Positions 52,311 through 60,088 of a stretch of 64,000 nt of DNA are shown piece by piece (position 1 is the first letter of the stretch; every line of letters starts with the position of its first letter). A program made the position numbers and the translations under genes. The notes beneath the pieces were generated by a model that was given only the letters and a program-made list of their open reading frames with translations, ran no database searches and was not told the DNA's origin. This DNA comes from Flavobacterium luteolum (GTDB lineage Bacteria > Bacteroidota > Bacteroidia > Flavobacteriales > Flavobacteriaceae). Location: the NCBI RefSeq assembly GCF_027111275.1, contig NZ_CP114286.1, forward strand, positions 3,100,001-3,164,000, in the 5' to 3' direction.

Positions 52311-54728
52311 ATGCACAAAACTACTCAAACACCTACAAATCGGGTAAGTAAAGCGTTGAAACTATTATGTTGCGGATCGCTTTTATTCATGAACAGCTTA
52401 AATGCTCAGACGGTAACTCCTTTTATGACTACAGGAGATCAAACTAAATTATTACAGCAGCAGGCAACAGTAAGTTTCGGAACCAATTCTGGAACCAATC
52501 CTTCTACTGTAACAGTAACTGCAGGAACAACTTACCAAACTATGGACGGATTTGGTTATACTCTTACCGAAGGAAGCTGTGAAGTTATTTCTGGAATGGC
52601 AGCCACTCAGCAAAACCAATTGTTGAATGATTTGTACAATCCAACAACGGGATTAAATGCAAGCGTAGTTCGCATTAGTATTGGCGCTTCAGATTTAAGC
52701 AGTTCTTCTTACAGCTATAATGAAACGTCAGGAGACACCAACATGAACAATTTTAGTTTGAACGGATCTGATTTAACGTATTTAGTTCCAATCATTAAAA
52801 AAATCTTACTGATTAATCCCAATATCAAAATTTTAGCAACTCCTTGGTCAGCACCACGTTGGATGAAAACCAATGGGTCTTGGGTTGGAGGTTCATTGCA
52901 AACACAATATTATGCTGCTTATGCGAAATATTTCGTAAAATACTTTGATGCTATGAAAGCACAAGGTATTAATATTTGGGGAATTACACCACAAAACGAA
53001 CCAGAAAATCCGAACAACGAACCAAGTATGCTGATGAATTCTACGGAACAAAAGAATTTTATCAATCAACAGCTTGGACCACAAATGGCTGCTGCGGGCT
53101 ATGGAAACATAAAAATTATTGCTTTTGACCACAATTGCGATAATACAGCTTATCCGATTGATGTTTTAAACAATAGTTCTTATGTTGATGGAGCGGCGTT
53201 CCACTTGTATTTAGGTAATATCTCTGCTATGTCAACAGTAAAAACTCAAACCAACAAAAACGTGTATTTTACAGAACAATACACTGGTTCGGGCGGAAGC
53301 TTTAGCGGAGATTTTGGCTGGCACATGCAAAACGTTGTTATTGGAAGTACAAACAACTGGTCTAAAACAGTTCTAGAATGGAACGCTGCAAACAATTCAA
53401 GTTTAGGGCCTCGTACTCCTGGCGGATGCAGTACTTGTTTAGGTGCTATTACAGTTAATAATAGTACAAGTTATACTAAAAATGTAGCGTATTATATTAT
53501 TGGCCAGATTTCTAAATATGTGAAACCGGGCGCAGTGCGAATTGGTTCTTCAAGCACAAGCGGAAGTATTTCTTCAGTTGCATTTAAAAATCCTGATGGG
53601 TCAACCGCACTTGTAATTTATAATTCAGGCGGATCATCAAATACGATAAAAGTAGTTTCCGGATCATCAGCATTTAATTATGCAGTTCCAGCATCTTCTG
53701 CGGTTACTTTTACTTGGGGAACATCAAATCCAGTTGCGGTTACAGGAGTTAGTGTAAGTCCGACTTCTGCAACACTCACAGCGGGTCAGTCACAGCAATT
53801 AACAGCGACAGTTTCTCCTAGCAATGCTACAAATACTGCAGTAAATTGGAGTTCAAGTAATACATCTGTTGCAACTGTAAATTCAAACGGATTGGTTTCT
53901 GCAATTGCTGTAGGAAATGCGACAATTACTGCAACTACTGTTGATGGTGCTAAAACAGCAACAAGCGCAATTACTGTAACGGCTGGCTCAACAGGATTTC
54001 CTGGATATTACAATATTATTTCGAGAAACAGCAACAAAGGTTTAGATGTTGCAGATAATGCTACGACAAGCGGAAGCAGAATTCAGCAGTATGACATTAC
54101 AAATGGAGGAGGAAGTAACCAAAGATGGAAATTTGTTTCTGATGGAAGCGGTAATTATTATATCATCGTAAAATCGACGGGAATGTATTTGGCAGTTGAA
54201 AATAATGGAACAGCTGACGGACTGAAAGTACAGCAGAAAACTTTTTCATCTTCAAACGAATTTAAATGGACAGTAACAAGTTTAGGCACTGGTTATTATA
54301 AAATTATAAACGTAAACAGCGGTAAATCGCTTGACGTTGAAAATGTCTCTACAGCAAATGGCGCCAATATTCAGGTTTGGGCTTATACAGGAGGTTTAAA
54401 TCAGCAATGGCAATTGGTGCAAGTAGAATCTTCAGCAGCAAAAAGTGCTTTAGCCGCGCAAACGCCTGTAGTTGAAAATACAAGTTCAAACGATATGACC
54501 ATTTTTGTAAATGAAGTGGATGATTCTTTAAAAATTGATACTAATCATGAGGGAGATGCTGAAGTGCAGGTTTTCAATATTACTGGACAACCAGTTTTAA
54601 AGAAAAATGTAAAATTTGTAAAAGGAAATCAAGCTGAAGTAGAAATTTCTAGACTGCCAAAAGGTGTTTACATTGTAAAAGTTACTGATAACAAAGGTTC
54701 CTATTCGAAAAAAATATTAAAGCAATAA
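52311..54728 (+). CDS. Secreted GH30 glycoside hydrolase with Big2, ricin-type lectin and T9SS sorting domains
   Basis: The 805-residue precursor has a signal peptide (LCCGSLLFMNSLNAQ). The GH30 (beta/alpha)8 catalytic part (about 60-460) has the acid/base E230 in GITPQNEPENPN, the nucleophile E322 in VYFTEQYTGSGG, and LATPWSAPRWMKTNGSW. A Big_2 immunoglobulin-like domain (about 473-560) and a ricin-B-like carbohydrate-binding domain (about 565-703; SGKSLDVENVSTANG) follow. The type IX sorting domain (about 733-805) ends VEISRLPKGVYIVKV and KKILKQ. It probably attacks beta-1,6- or beta-1,3-linked glucan outside the cell; linkage specificity is inferred. Confidence 0.92.
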   Translation: MHKTTQTPTNRVSKALKLLCCGSLLFMNSLNAQTVTPFMTTGDQTKLLQQQATVSFGTNSGTNPSTVTVTAGTTYQTMDGFGYTLTEGSCEVISGMAATQQNQLLNDLYNPTTGLNASVVRISIGASDLSSSSYSYNETSGDTNMNNFSLNGSDLTYLVPIIKKILLINPNIKILATPWSAPRWMKTNGSWVGGSLQTQYYAAYAKYFVKYFDAMKAQGINIWGITPQNEPENPNNEPSMLMNSTEQKNFINQQLGPQMAAAGYGNIKIIAFDHNCDNTAYPIDVLNNSSYVDGAAFHLYLGNISAMSTVKTQTNKNVYFTEQYTGSGGSFSGDFGWHMQNVVIGSTNNWSKTVLEWNAANNSSLGPRTPGGCSTCLGAITVNNSTSYTKNVAYYIIGQISKYVKPGAVRIGSSSTSGSISSVAFKNPDGSTALVIYNSGGSSNTIKVVSGSSAFNYAVPASSAVTFTWGTSNPVAVTGVSVSPTSATLTAGQSQQLTATVSPSNATNTAVNWSSSNTSVATVNSNGLVSAIAVGNATITATTVDGAKTATSAITVTAGSTGFPGYYNIISRNSNKGLDVADNATTSGSRIQQYDITNGGGSNQRWKFVSDGSGNYYIIVKSTGMYLAVENNGTADGLKVQQKTFSSSNEFKWTVTSLGTGYYKIINVNSGKSLDVENVSTANGANIQVWAYTGGLNQQWQLVQVESSAAKSALAAQTPVVENTSSNDMTIFVNEVDDSLKIDTNHEGDAEVQVFNITGQPVLKKNVKFVKGNQAEVEISRLPKGVYIVKVTDNKGSYSKKILKQ

Positions 54729-54766
54729 TTAAATCCAAACATTCAATTAGTAATTTGATTTGATTT

Positions 54767-54804
54767 TAAAAGGCTGTCGTCCCATCTGACAGCCTTTTTT
54801 TATT
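54767..54804. terminator. Bidirectional terminator between the GH30 gene and ilvA
   Basis: AAAAGGCTGTC and GACAGCCTTTT form a stem around GTCCCATCT, with A- and T-runs on either side. Both convergent genes can use it. Confidence 0.9.
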
Positions 54805-56052
54805 TTATCCGATTAATTGAGTAAACAAATCCTGATTGTCATTTAGATATTGAAATTCAAAACCGTTTTCGGTCATTTTCAGTTTAATTGGCATAATATC
54901 ATTTTTGTTTTTCAATTCTAAACCAACAACTACAGAACCTACTTCGCGGCTATTTTTCTTCGCAAATTGAAAGTAAGTGATGTCATCATCTGGCCCTAAA
55001 ATATTATTTACAAATTCTTTCAAAGCTCCTGGACGCTGTGGAAACTGAATCATAAAATAATGCATTAAACCTTCATATAATAAAGATCGTTCTTTTATTT
55101 CGGCAGTTCTTTCAATGTCATTATTGCTTCCGCTTACAATACAGACTACATTTTTGCCTTTAATTTTATCTTTATAAAAATCCAAAGCAGCAATTGTCAA
55201 CGCACCCGCAGGTTCAACCACCATTGCTTCTTCATTATACAATCTTAAAATTGTGGTGCAGACTTTTCCTTCTGGAACTAGAATAATATCTTCTAAATTA
55301 TATCGGCAGATTTCAAAAGTTTTATCGCCAACTTGTTTTACAGCTGCGCCATCTACAAATTTGTCTATAGTTTTTAGAGCCGTATTTTTATTTTCTTCGA
55401 TTGAAGTTTTCATCGAAGGAGCACCTTTTGGTTCAACTCCAATGATTTTTGTATGCGGACTTAAATGTTTAAAAACTTCAGACAATCCCGATGCTAGTCC
55501 ACCACCGCCAATTGGAACAAAAACGTAGTCGATTGGTTCTTTAAAGCTTTCAAGAATTTCTAATCCGACAGTTCCCTGTCCAGCGATTACTTTTTCATCG
55601 TCAAAAGGATGAATAAAGGTTTTATGATTTTTGATCGCGTCTGCGGTTGCAGAAGCATAAGCATCATCAAAAGTATCTCCTGTAAGAACAATTTCAACAA
55701 ACGATTTCCCGAATAATTGTACTTGTTTTACTTTTTGTTTTGGAGTTGTTTTGGGCATATAAATTTTGCCTTTTATGTGCAGTAAATTACAGGAATAAGC
55801 AACACCTTGCGCGTGATTTCCAGCACTGGCGCATACAATTCCGTTTGCTTTTTCTTTTTCATTTAACGACGAAATCTTATTGTAAGCCCCTCTAATTTTA
55901 TACGAACGAACAATTTGCAAATCTTCTCTTTTTAATAAAATGGTCGATTCAAATTCGTCTGATAGATTTAAATTCTGGGTTAGAGGTGTTGCAGCAACTA
56001 CATTTTCGAGCTGCTTTTGGGCATTAAGTACTTCGTTAAATAAACTCATCAT
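54805..56052 (-). CDS. ilvA: Threonine ammonia-lyase (biosynthetic threonine deaminase)
   Basis: It converts threonine to 2-oxobutanoate, the first committed isoleucine step. The 415-residue PLP enzyme has the cofactor lysine K52 in LQIVRSYKIRGAYNK, SAGNHAQGVAYS, and the phosphate-binding loop PIGGGGLASGLS. A short C-terminal ACT-like regulatory domain (MIQFPQRPGALKEFVNNILG) senses isoleucine or valine. Expression is probably attenuated by an isoleucine-rich leader at 56232-56291 and a terminator at 56161-56190. No ilvC, ilvD or leu genes adjoin, so this is an isolated transcription unit. Confidence 0.95.
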   Translation of the reverse strand: MMSLFNEVLNAQKQLENVVAATPLTQNLNLSDEFESTILLKREDLQIVRSYKIRGAYNKISSLNEKEKANGIVCASAGNHAQGVAYSCNLLHIKGKIYMPKTTPKQKVKQVQLFGKSFVEIVLTGDTFDDAYASATADAIKNHKTFIHPFDDEKVIAGQGTVGLEILESFKEPIDYVFVPIGGGGLASGLSEVFKHLSPHTKIIGVEPKGAPSMKTSIEENKNTALKTIDKFVDGAAVKQVGDKTFEICRYNLEDIILVPEGKVCTTILRLYNEEAMVVEPAGALTIAALDFYKDKIKGKNVVCIVSGSNNDIERTAEIKERSLLYEGLMHYFMIQFPQRPGALKEFVNNILGPDDDITYFQFAKKNSREVGSVVVGLELKNKNDIMPIKLKMTENGFEFQYLNDNQDLFTQLIG

Positions 56053-56071
56053 GTTTTTGTTTTTAATTTTT

Positions 56072-56136
56072 TTGCCACAGATTTAAAGGATTAATATGAT
56101 TTTTTAATCTGTGAAAATCTGTGAAATCTGTGGCAA
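56072..56136. repeat. Word-type inverted repeat in the ilvA 5' leader
   Basis: TTGCCACAGATT (56072-56083) and AATCTGTGGCAA (56125-56136) are exact complements, with ATCTGTGAAA words between them. The same words occur at 47836-47860. It lies between the attenuator and the ilvA start. Confidence 0.75.
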
Positions 56137-56160
56137 AAAAATATTTGTTTTAAACTTTCT

Positions 56161-56190
56161 TAAAATAAAAAACCTCCCAATTGGGAGGTT
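56161..56190 (-). terminator. Attenuator hairpin upstream of ilvA
   Basis: AACCTCCCAATTGGGAGGTT (56171-56190) is a perfect 20-base palindrome followed on the minus strand by TTTTTTATTTTA. It lies 42 bases after the leader peptide stop and about 110 bases before ilvA. GAGGT at 56227-56223, just after the leader stop, repeats the 3' arm and could pair with ACCTC of the 5' arm as an antiterminator. Confidence 0.85.
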
Positions 56191-56231
56191 CTTATAAATT
56201 ATATTTTACAAACTTATATAGCACCTCGCCA

Positions 56232-56291
56232 TTATTGCTGAATTGCAATAATGCTAATAATAGCGATAATAATGTTGTTAAAGTTTGTCAT
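56232..56291 (-). CDS. Isoleucine-rich leader peptide of ilvA
   Basis: The ATG at 56291 starts a 19-residue peptide, MTNFNNIIIAIISIIAIQQ, ending at the TAA at 56234-56232. Eight of 19 codons are isoleucine, seven of them ATT. A ribosome slowed by low charged tRNA-Ile would stall here and allow the antiterminator to form. The peptide is followed by the hairpin/U-run attenuator and then ilvA, the classic leader arrangement. The peptide itself needs no function. Confidence 0.85.
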   Translation of the reverse strand: MTNFNNIIIAIISIIAIQQ

Positions 56292-56311
56292 TTTCTTTAC
56301 TGATTGAAGCG

Positions 56312-56344
56312 CAAATGTATTAATTATTTCTGAAAAGTTCGCAA
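56312..56344 (-). promoter_or_regulatory. Promoter of the ilvA leader transcript
   Basis: On the minus strand TACATTTG (56319-56312) fits TAnnTTTG, about 20 bases before the leader ATG. TTG at 56344-56342 is a possible -33 element at a spacing of 22, slightly long. Confidence 0.55.
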
Positions 56345-56392
56345 CTATTTAAAGTTTTACAAAAACTAAAAACTGACAACTGCGACTGAAAA

Positions 56393-56929
56393 CTATTTTT
56401 TAACTGGCGGATATTGAGCTAAAATTTTGCCTACAAACTCGGCAATTTTTTCATCTTTTTTATCGATGTTTCTTGTTAGAGTTCCAACACCTTCACCTTG
56501 CCAGATCATTTCTTTCTTTTTAGCATCGATTAAATCAATGTATAAAGTTCCTTCTGTAGAAGTAGAAACTGTAGTCTGTCCTCCGTACATCATGTAAGGA
56601 TTCCAACCCCAGCCCCAACCATAACCCCAGCCAGCGGTAAATTGGTTTACATCTACTTGCTCTCTTGATTTTGTAAAAATGTTTACCAGCAAGTCAGGAT
56701 TTTCACTTTTTGTAAAGCCTTTAGCTTGCATTTGATCATCAATAGCGCGTAAAATTCTTCTTTTATCTAAATCTGATATTTCAACCTTGTCAATTCCTGG
56801 CTTAAAGTAGGCGTACGTTTTATAAGGCGTAAAATCGACAGTTTTGTCATAATCAGAATAAACGGTCACGGTACTGCAAGAAGTAAGTATCAGCAGTAGC
56901 AAAAACGGAATTAACTTAAGTGTTTTCAT
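56393..56929 (-). CDS. DUF4136 lipoprotein
   Basis: The ATG at 56929 (MKTLKLIPFLLLLILTSCST) gives a 178-residue lipoprotein; a TTG 24 bases earlier is less likely. The DUF4136 domain is recognised by VTVYSDYDKTVDFTPYKTYAYFKPG, then RRILRAIDDQMQAKGF and DLLVNIFTK. A Trp/Gly/Tyr patch (GWGYGWGWGWNPYMMYGG) interrupts it near 115-130, followed by EGTLYIDLIDAKKKEMIWQG. Function unknown. It follows hutU by about 31 bases on the same strand, so it may be co-transcribed. Confidence 0.88.
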   Translation of the reverse strand: MKTLKLIPFLLLLILTSCSTVTVYSDYDKTVDFTPYKTYAYFKPGIDKVEISDLDKRRILRAIDDQMQAKGFTKSENPDLLVNIFTKSREQVDVNQFTAGWGYGWGWGWNPYMMYGGQTTVSTSTEGTLYIDLIDAKKKEMIWQGEGVGTLTRNIDKKDEKIAEFVGKILAQYPPVKK

Positions 56930-56959
56930 ATATCTAAGAATTAATGTTCTCAATTTTAA

Positions 56960-58936
56960 TTAAAGCAAACTTTCATCGACTAGATTAGGTAAAGTTACTT
57001 TCAATAATGGCTCAACTTCCATGGCTCTTTTTATAGCAAAAATAGCCCCATCATTTCTGGCCCAGCTTCTTCTTGAAATTCCGTTGTTAACATCCCAGAA
57101 AAGCATTGAAGCTAAACGCTTTGAGGCCTCTGTAGAACCATCAAGAACCATACCAAATCCGCCATTTATAACCTCTCCCCAGCCAACTCCGCCGCCATTA
57201 TGGATAGAAACCCAAGTTGCTCCTCTAAAGCTGTCTCCAATCACATTATGAATGGCCATATCGGCAGTAAAACGGGATCCATCGTAGATATTTGACGTTT
57301 CTCTATAAGGCGAATCAGTTCCAGAAACGTCGTGATGATCGCGTCCTAAAACCACAGCGCCAATTTCGCCTTTTGCAATTGCTTGATTGAATGCTTCAGC
57401 GATTTTAATTCGTCCTTCAGCATCGGCATATAAAATTCGAGCTTGAGAACCTACAACCAATTTGTTTTCTTGCGCGCCTTTAATCCATTTGATATTATCC
57501 TGCATTTGCTGCTGAATTTCATTTGGAGCAGTTTCTGCCATTTTCTCTAAGACTTCACAAGCAATAGCATCAGTTTTTAATAAATCTTCTGGTTTTCCTG
57601 AAGTGCAAACCCAACGGAAAGGTCCGAATCCGTAATCGAAACACATTGGACCCATGATATCCTGAACGTAACTAGGATATCTAAAATCGATATTATTTTC
57701 TGCCATTACATCTGCTCCTGCGCGAGAAGCTTCTAGTAAAAAGGCATTTCCGTAATCAAAAAAGTAAGTTCCTTTTGCTGTGTGTTTATTAATTGCATCT
57801 GCGTGACGACGTAAAGTTTCCTGAACTTTTTCTTTGAATAATTCTGGATTATTTGCCATTAAATCATTTGCTTCTTCAAACGAAATTCCAACCGGATAAT
57901 AACCCCCAGCCCAAGGATTATGAAGAGAAGTCTGGTCTGAACCTAAATCGATTTTGATGTTTTCTTGATCAAAACGTTCCCAAACGTCGACAACATTTCC
58001 TAAATAAGCGATAGAAACAGTTTCTTTATTGGTTTTCGCTAAAGCTACTCTGGCAACTAATTCGTCAGTCGAAGTTACCACTTCATTAATCCAACCTTGC
58101 TCGTGACGGATTTTAGTAATTTTCGGATTTACTTCGGCGCAGACCGTAATACAACCTGCAATATTTCCAGCTTTTGGCTGTGCGCCAGACATTCCGCCAA
58201 GACCAGAGGTTACAAATAAACTTCCTTCTGGATTTTGTTTTATTTTTCTGAAACCATTTAAAACCGTGATTGTAGTTCCATGTACAATTCCCTGCGGGCC
58301 AATGTACATGTAACTTCCCGCTGTCATTTGTCCGTATTGTGAAACTCCTAGCGCATTCATTTTTTCCCAATCGTCTGGTTTTGAGTAATTAGGGATTACC
58401 ATTCCGTTGGTAACCACAACTCTTGGTGCTTCTTTATGCGAAGGAAATAATCCCATTGGGTGCCCAGAATACATCGTTAAAGTCTGCTCATCTGTCATTT
58501 CAGACAAATACTGCATTGTCAATAAATATTGTGCCCAGTTTTGGAAAACAGCACCGTTTCCGCCATAGGTAATCAATTCATGCGGATGTTGCGCCACAGC
58601 ATAATCCAAATTGTTCTGAATCATGTGCATAATCGCTTTTGCTTGCAATGATTTTCCAGGATATTCTTCAATCGGTCTTGCGTACATTTTGTAATCTGGA
58701 CGAAGACGATACATATAGATACGTCCGTATTTTTCTAATTCTTCTGAAAATTCAGGAATTAATTCGGCATGATGTTTTGGATCAAAATAACGCAAGGCAT
58801 TTTTAAGCGCCAGCTTTTTCTCTTCTGCCGAAAGAATTTCTTTTCTTTTCGGAGCATGATTAATTGCTGGATCGTACTCTTTTTTTGAAGGTAAGACAGA
58901 CGGAATTCCTTGTTGTATTTGTTCTTTGAAAGTCAT
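56960..58936 (-). CDS. hutU: Urocanate hydratase
   Basis: It converts urocanate to imidazolonepropionate in histidine breakdown. The 658-residue protein has the NAD-binding YGGNGAVFQNWAQYL, the Gly-rich TSGLGGMSGAQPKAGNIAG and the catalytic-region DYGNAFL/GPFRWVCTSG. It is about 100 residues longer than the 550-residue Pseudomonas enzyme, mainly at the N-terminus and in loops. The other hut genes (hutH, hutI, hutG) are not in the window, so the pathway genes are dispersed here. Confidence 0.95.
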   Translation of the reverse strand: MTFKEQIQQGIPSVLPSKKEYDPAINHAPKRKEILSAEEKKLALKNALRYFDPKHHAELIPEFSEELEKYGRIYMYRLRPDYKMYARPIEEYPGKSLQAKAIMHMIQNNLDYAVAQHPHELITYGGNGAVFQNWAQYLLTMQYLSEMTDEQTLTMYSGHPMGLFPSHKEAPRVVVTNGMVIPNYSKPDDWEKMNALGVSQYGQMTAGSYMYIGPQGIVHGTTITVLNGFRKIKQNPEGSLFVTSGLGGMSGAQPKAGNIAGCITVCAEVNPKITKIRHEQGWINEVVTSTDELVARVALAKTNKETVSIAYLGNVVDVWERFDQENIKIDLGSDQTSLHNPWAGGYYPVGISFEEANDLMANNPELFKEKVQETLRRHADAINKHTAKGTYFFDYGNAFLLEASRAGADVMAENNIDFRYPSYVQDIMGPMCFDYGFGPFRWVCTSGKPEDLLKTDAIACEVLEKMAETAPNEIQQQMQDNIKWIKGAQENKLVVGSQARILYADAEGRIKIAEAFNQAIAKGEIGAVVLGRDHHDVSGTDSPYRETSNIYDGSRFTADMAIHNVIGDSFRGATWVSIHNGGGVGWGEVINGGFGMVLDGSTEASKRLASMLFWDVNNGISRRSWARNDGAIFAIKRAMEVEPLLKVTLPNLVDESLL

Positions 58937-59394
58937 TTTTTTTTAGAGATGCTAAGGTGCTGAGGATCTAAGATGCTAAGATATTGTGCTTAGATTAACA
59001 GCAGATTAATTTTTTGTTTTTTTAATTATGTCGCTCCTCTGGAGCTTAAATGTGACTGATGGTTAATTGGTTCTATAAGTATTTAGCTCCTCTGGAGCTG
59101 ATAAAATAAAGCCTTAGAAAGGCGAAATATTTATAGAAAAACAGTAACCACAATATAAAAGCTCCGGCGGAGCGAAATATTAACCGACGAAATTGGAATT
59201 TAAAATTTGGAATTTATTTTAATTGCCTCATTGGCAAATTGTCACATTTTCTAATTAAAAAACTAAGGATAGCGGATATCCGACCTGTGATAGGACTTGT
59301 GGATTTTAATCCTGAATTTTCTTGAATGGATATCCATATTAATATTTTAGATTGTTGATTTTAGAATTATCTAATTGACACATTTTCAAATTAT
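58937..59394. other. Intergenic region with word repeats and hairpins
   Basis: This 458-base region has no gene. It holds GATGCTAAGGTGCTGAGG words at 58950-58980, the hairpin array at 59031-59180, and two short palindromes (GCGGATATCCG near 59272 and TGGATATCCA near 59326). Confidence 0.6.
59031..59180. repeat. REP-like array of GCTCC/GGAGC hairpins
   Basis: Three palindromes occur: GCTCCTCTGGAGC (59033-59045), AGCTCCTCTGGAGCT (59085-59099) and GCTCCGGCGGAGC (59161-59173). A fourth hairpin, GCCTTAGAAAGGC, lies near 59113-59125. Two of the hairpins are followed by GAAATATT, giving a unit-like pattern. There is no coding potential. Confidence 0.75.
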
Positions 59395-59580
59395 CTAATT
59401 CGTTTTTCTTCTTATTTCGCCCGTTCTTTTATCGAACCCATAAGGACAGTGGCGACAACCGCTTTTGCAGCAATAACCACGTTTTAAATGATGTTTTTCG
59501 GTAAAGCATTTATAACCTTCAGGCGTATAGTAAAAATCTTCGCCTTCGATTAATTTATTTTCATTACTTTGCTCTTTCAT
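59395..59580 (-). CDS. DUF5522 small Cys-rich protein
   Basis: The 61-residue product starts at the ATG at 59580 (MKEQSNENKLIEGEDFYY); an in-frame start 39 bases upstream adds a basic leader that family members lack. The body is YYTPEGYKCFTEKHHLKRGYCCKSGCRHCPYGF, with five cysteines and paired histidines suited to a zinc or iron-sulfur site. The tail is basic. The family is widespread in Bacteroidota and of unknown function. Confidence 0.82.
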   Translation of the reverse strand: MKEQSNENKLIEGEDFYYTPEGYKCFTEKHHLKRGYCCKSGCRHCPYGFDKRTGEIRRKTN

Positions 59581-59694
59581 AAATCTGCTTCGCGTTCCTT
59601 TTCGAATAATCAAAATCAAAAATAAAAAGATTTGATTATGATTTTATTGAAATCGAACAATTTTATAGCTACAAATTTATAAATTTTACAGCCA

Positions 59695-60036
59695 ATGTTT
59701 CTGATTGTTGCCAAATATTTAATTCCGAAAGGTTATCGAGGAATGGCTGTATTTCCGTTTGTTTTGGTAAAATATAATTTTGATAAAACAAATGAGGTTT
59801 TTGTTAATCATGAAAAGATTCATTTGAGACAGCAATTAGAACTTTTAGTAATTCCGTTTTTTGTCTGGTATTTTTTAGAATATCTAATTCGTTTGATACA
59901 ATATAAAAATGGGACATTAGCATATCGAAATATCAGTTTTGAAAGAGAAGCTTACACAAAAGAAACGGATTTAAATTATTTAAAAAATCGATCTTTTTTT
60001 CGGTTTCTAGGTTACATAAAAAGCAACAAGCAATAA
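59695..60036 (+). CDS. Small protein with HExxH-like motif, hypothetical
   Basis: The 113-residue protein contains VFVNHEKIHLRQQLELLVIP, in which HEKIH is an HExxH zinc-protease-like motif, beside a hydrophobic helix (FFVWYFLEYLIRLIQY). A later FEREAYTKE could supply the third ligand as a glutamate. The N-terminus is hydrophobic (MFLIVAKYLIPKGYRG). It may be a miniature membrane-associated metallopeptidase, but no family was confirmed. The ACC-deaminase-like gene follows 53 bases downstream. Confidence 0.7.
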   Translation: MFLIVAKYLIPKGYRGMAVFPFVLVKYNFDKTNEVFVNHEKIHLRQQLELLVIPFFVWYFLEYLIRLIQYKNGTLAYRNISFEREAYTKETDLNYLKNRSFFRFLGYIKSNKQ

Positions 60037-60088
60037 GCTTAAAAAAAAACAGCTATGAATTGTCATTTTTGACTTTCAACTTTTAATA

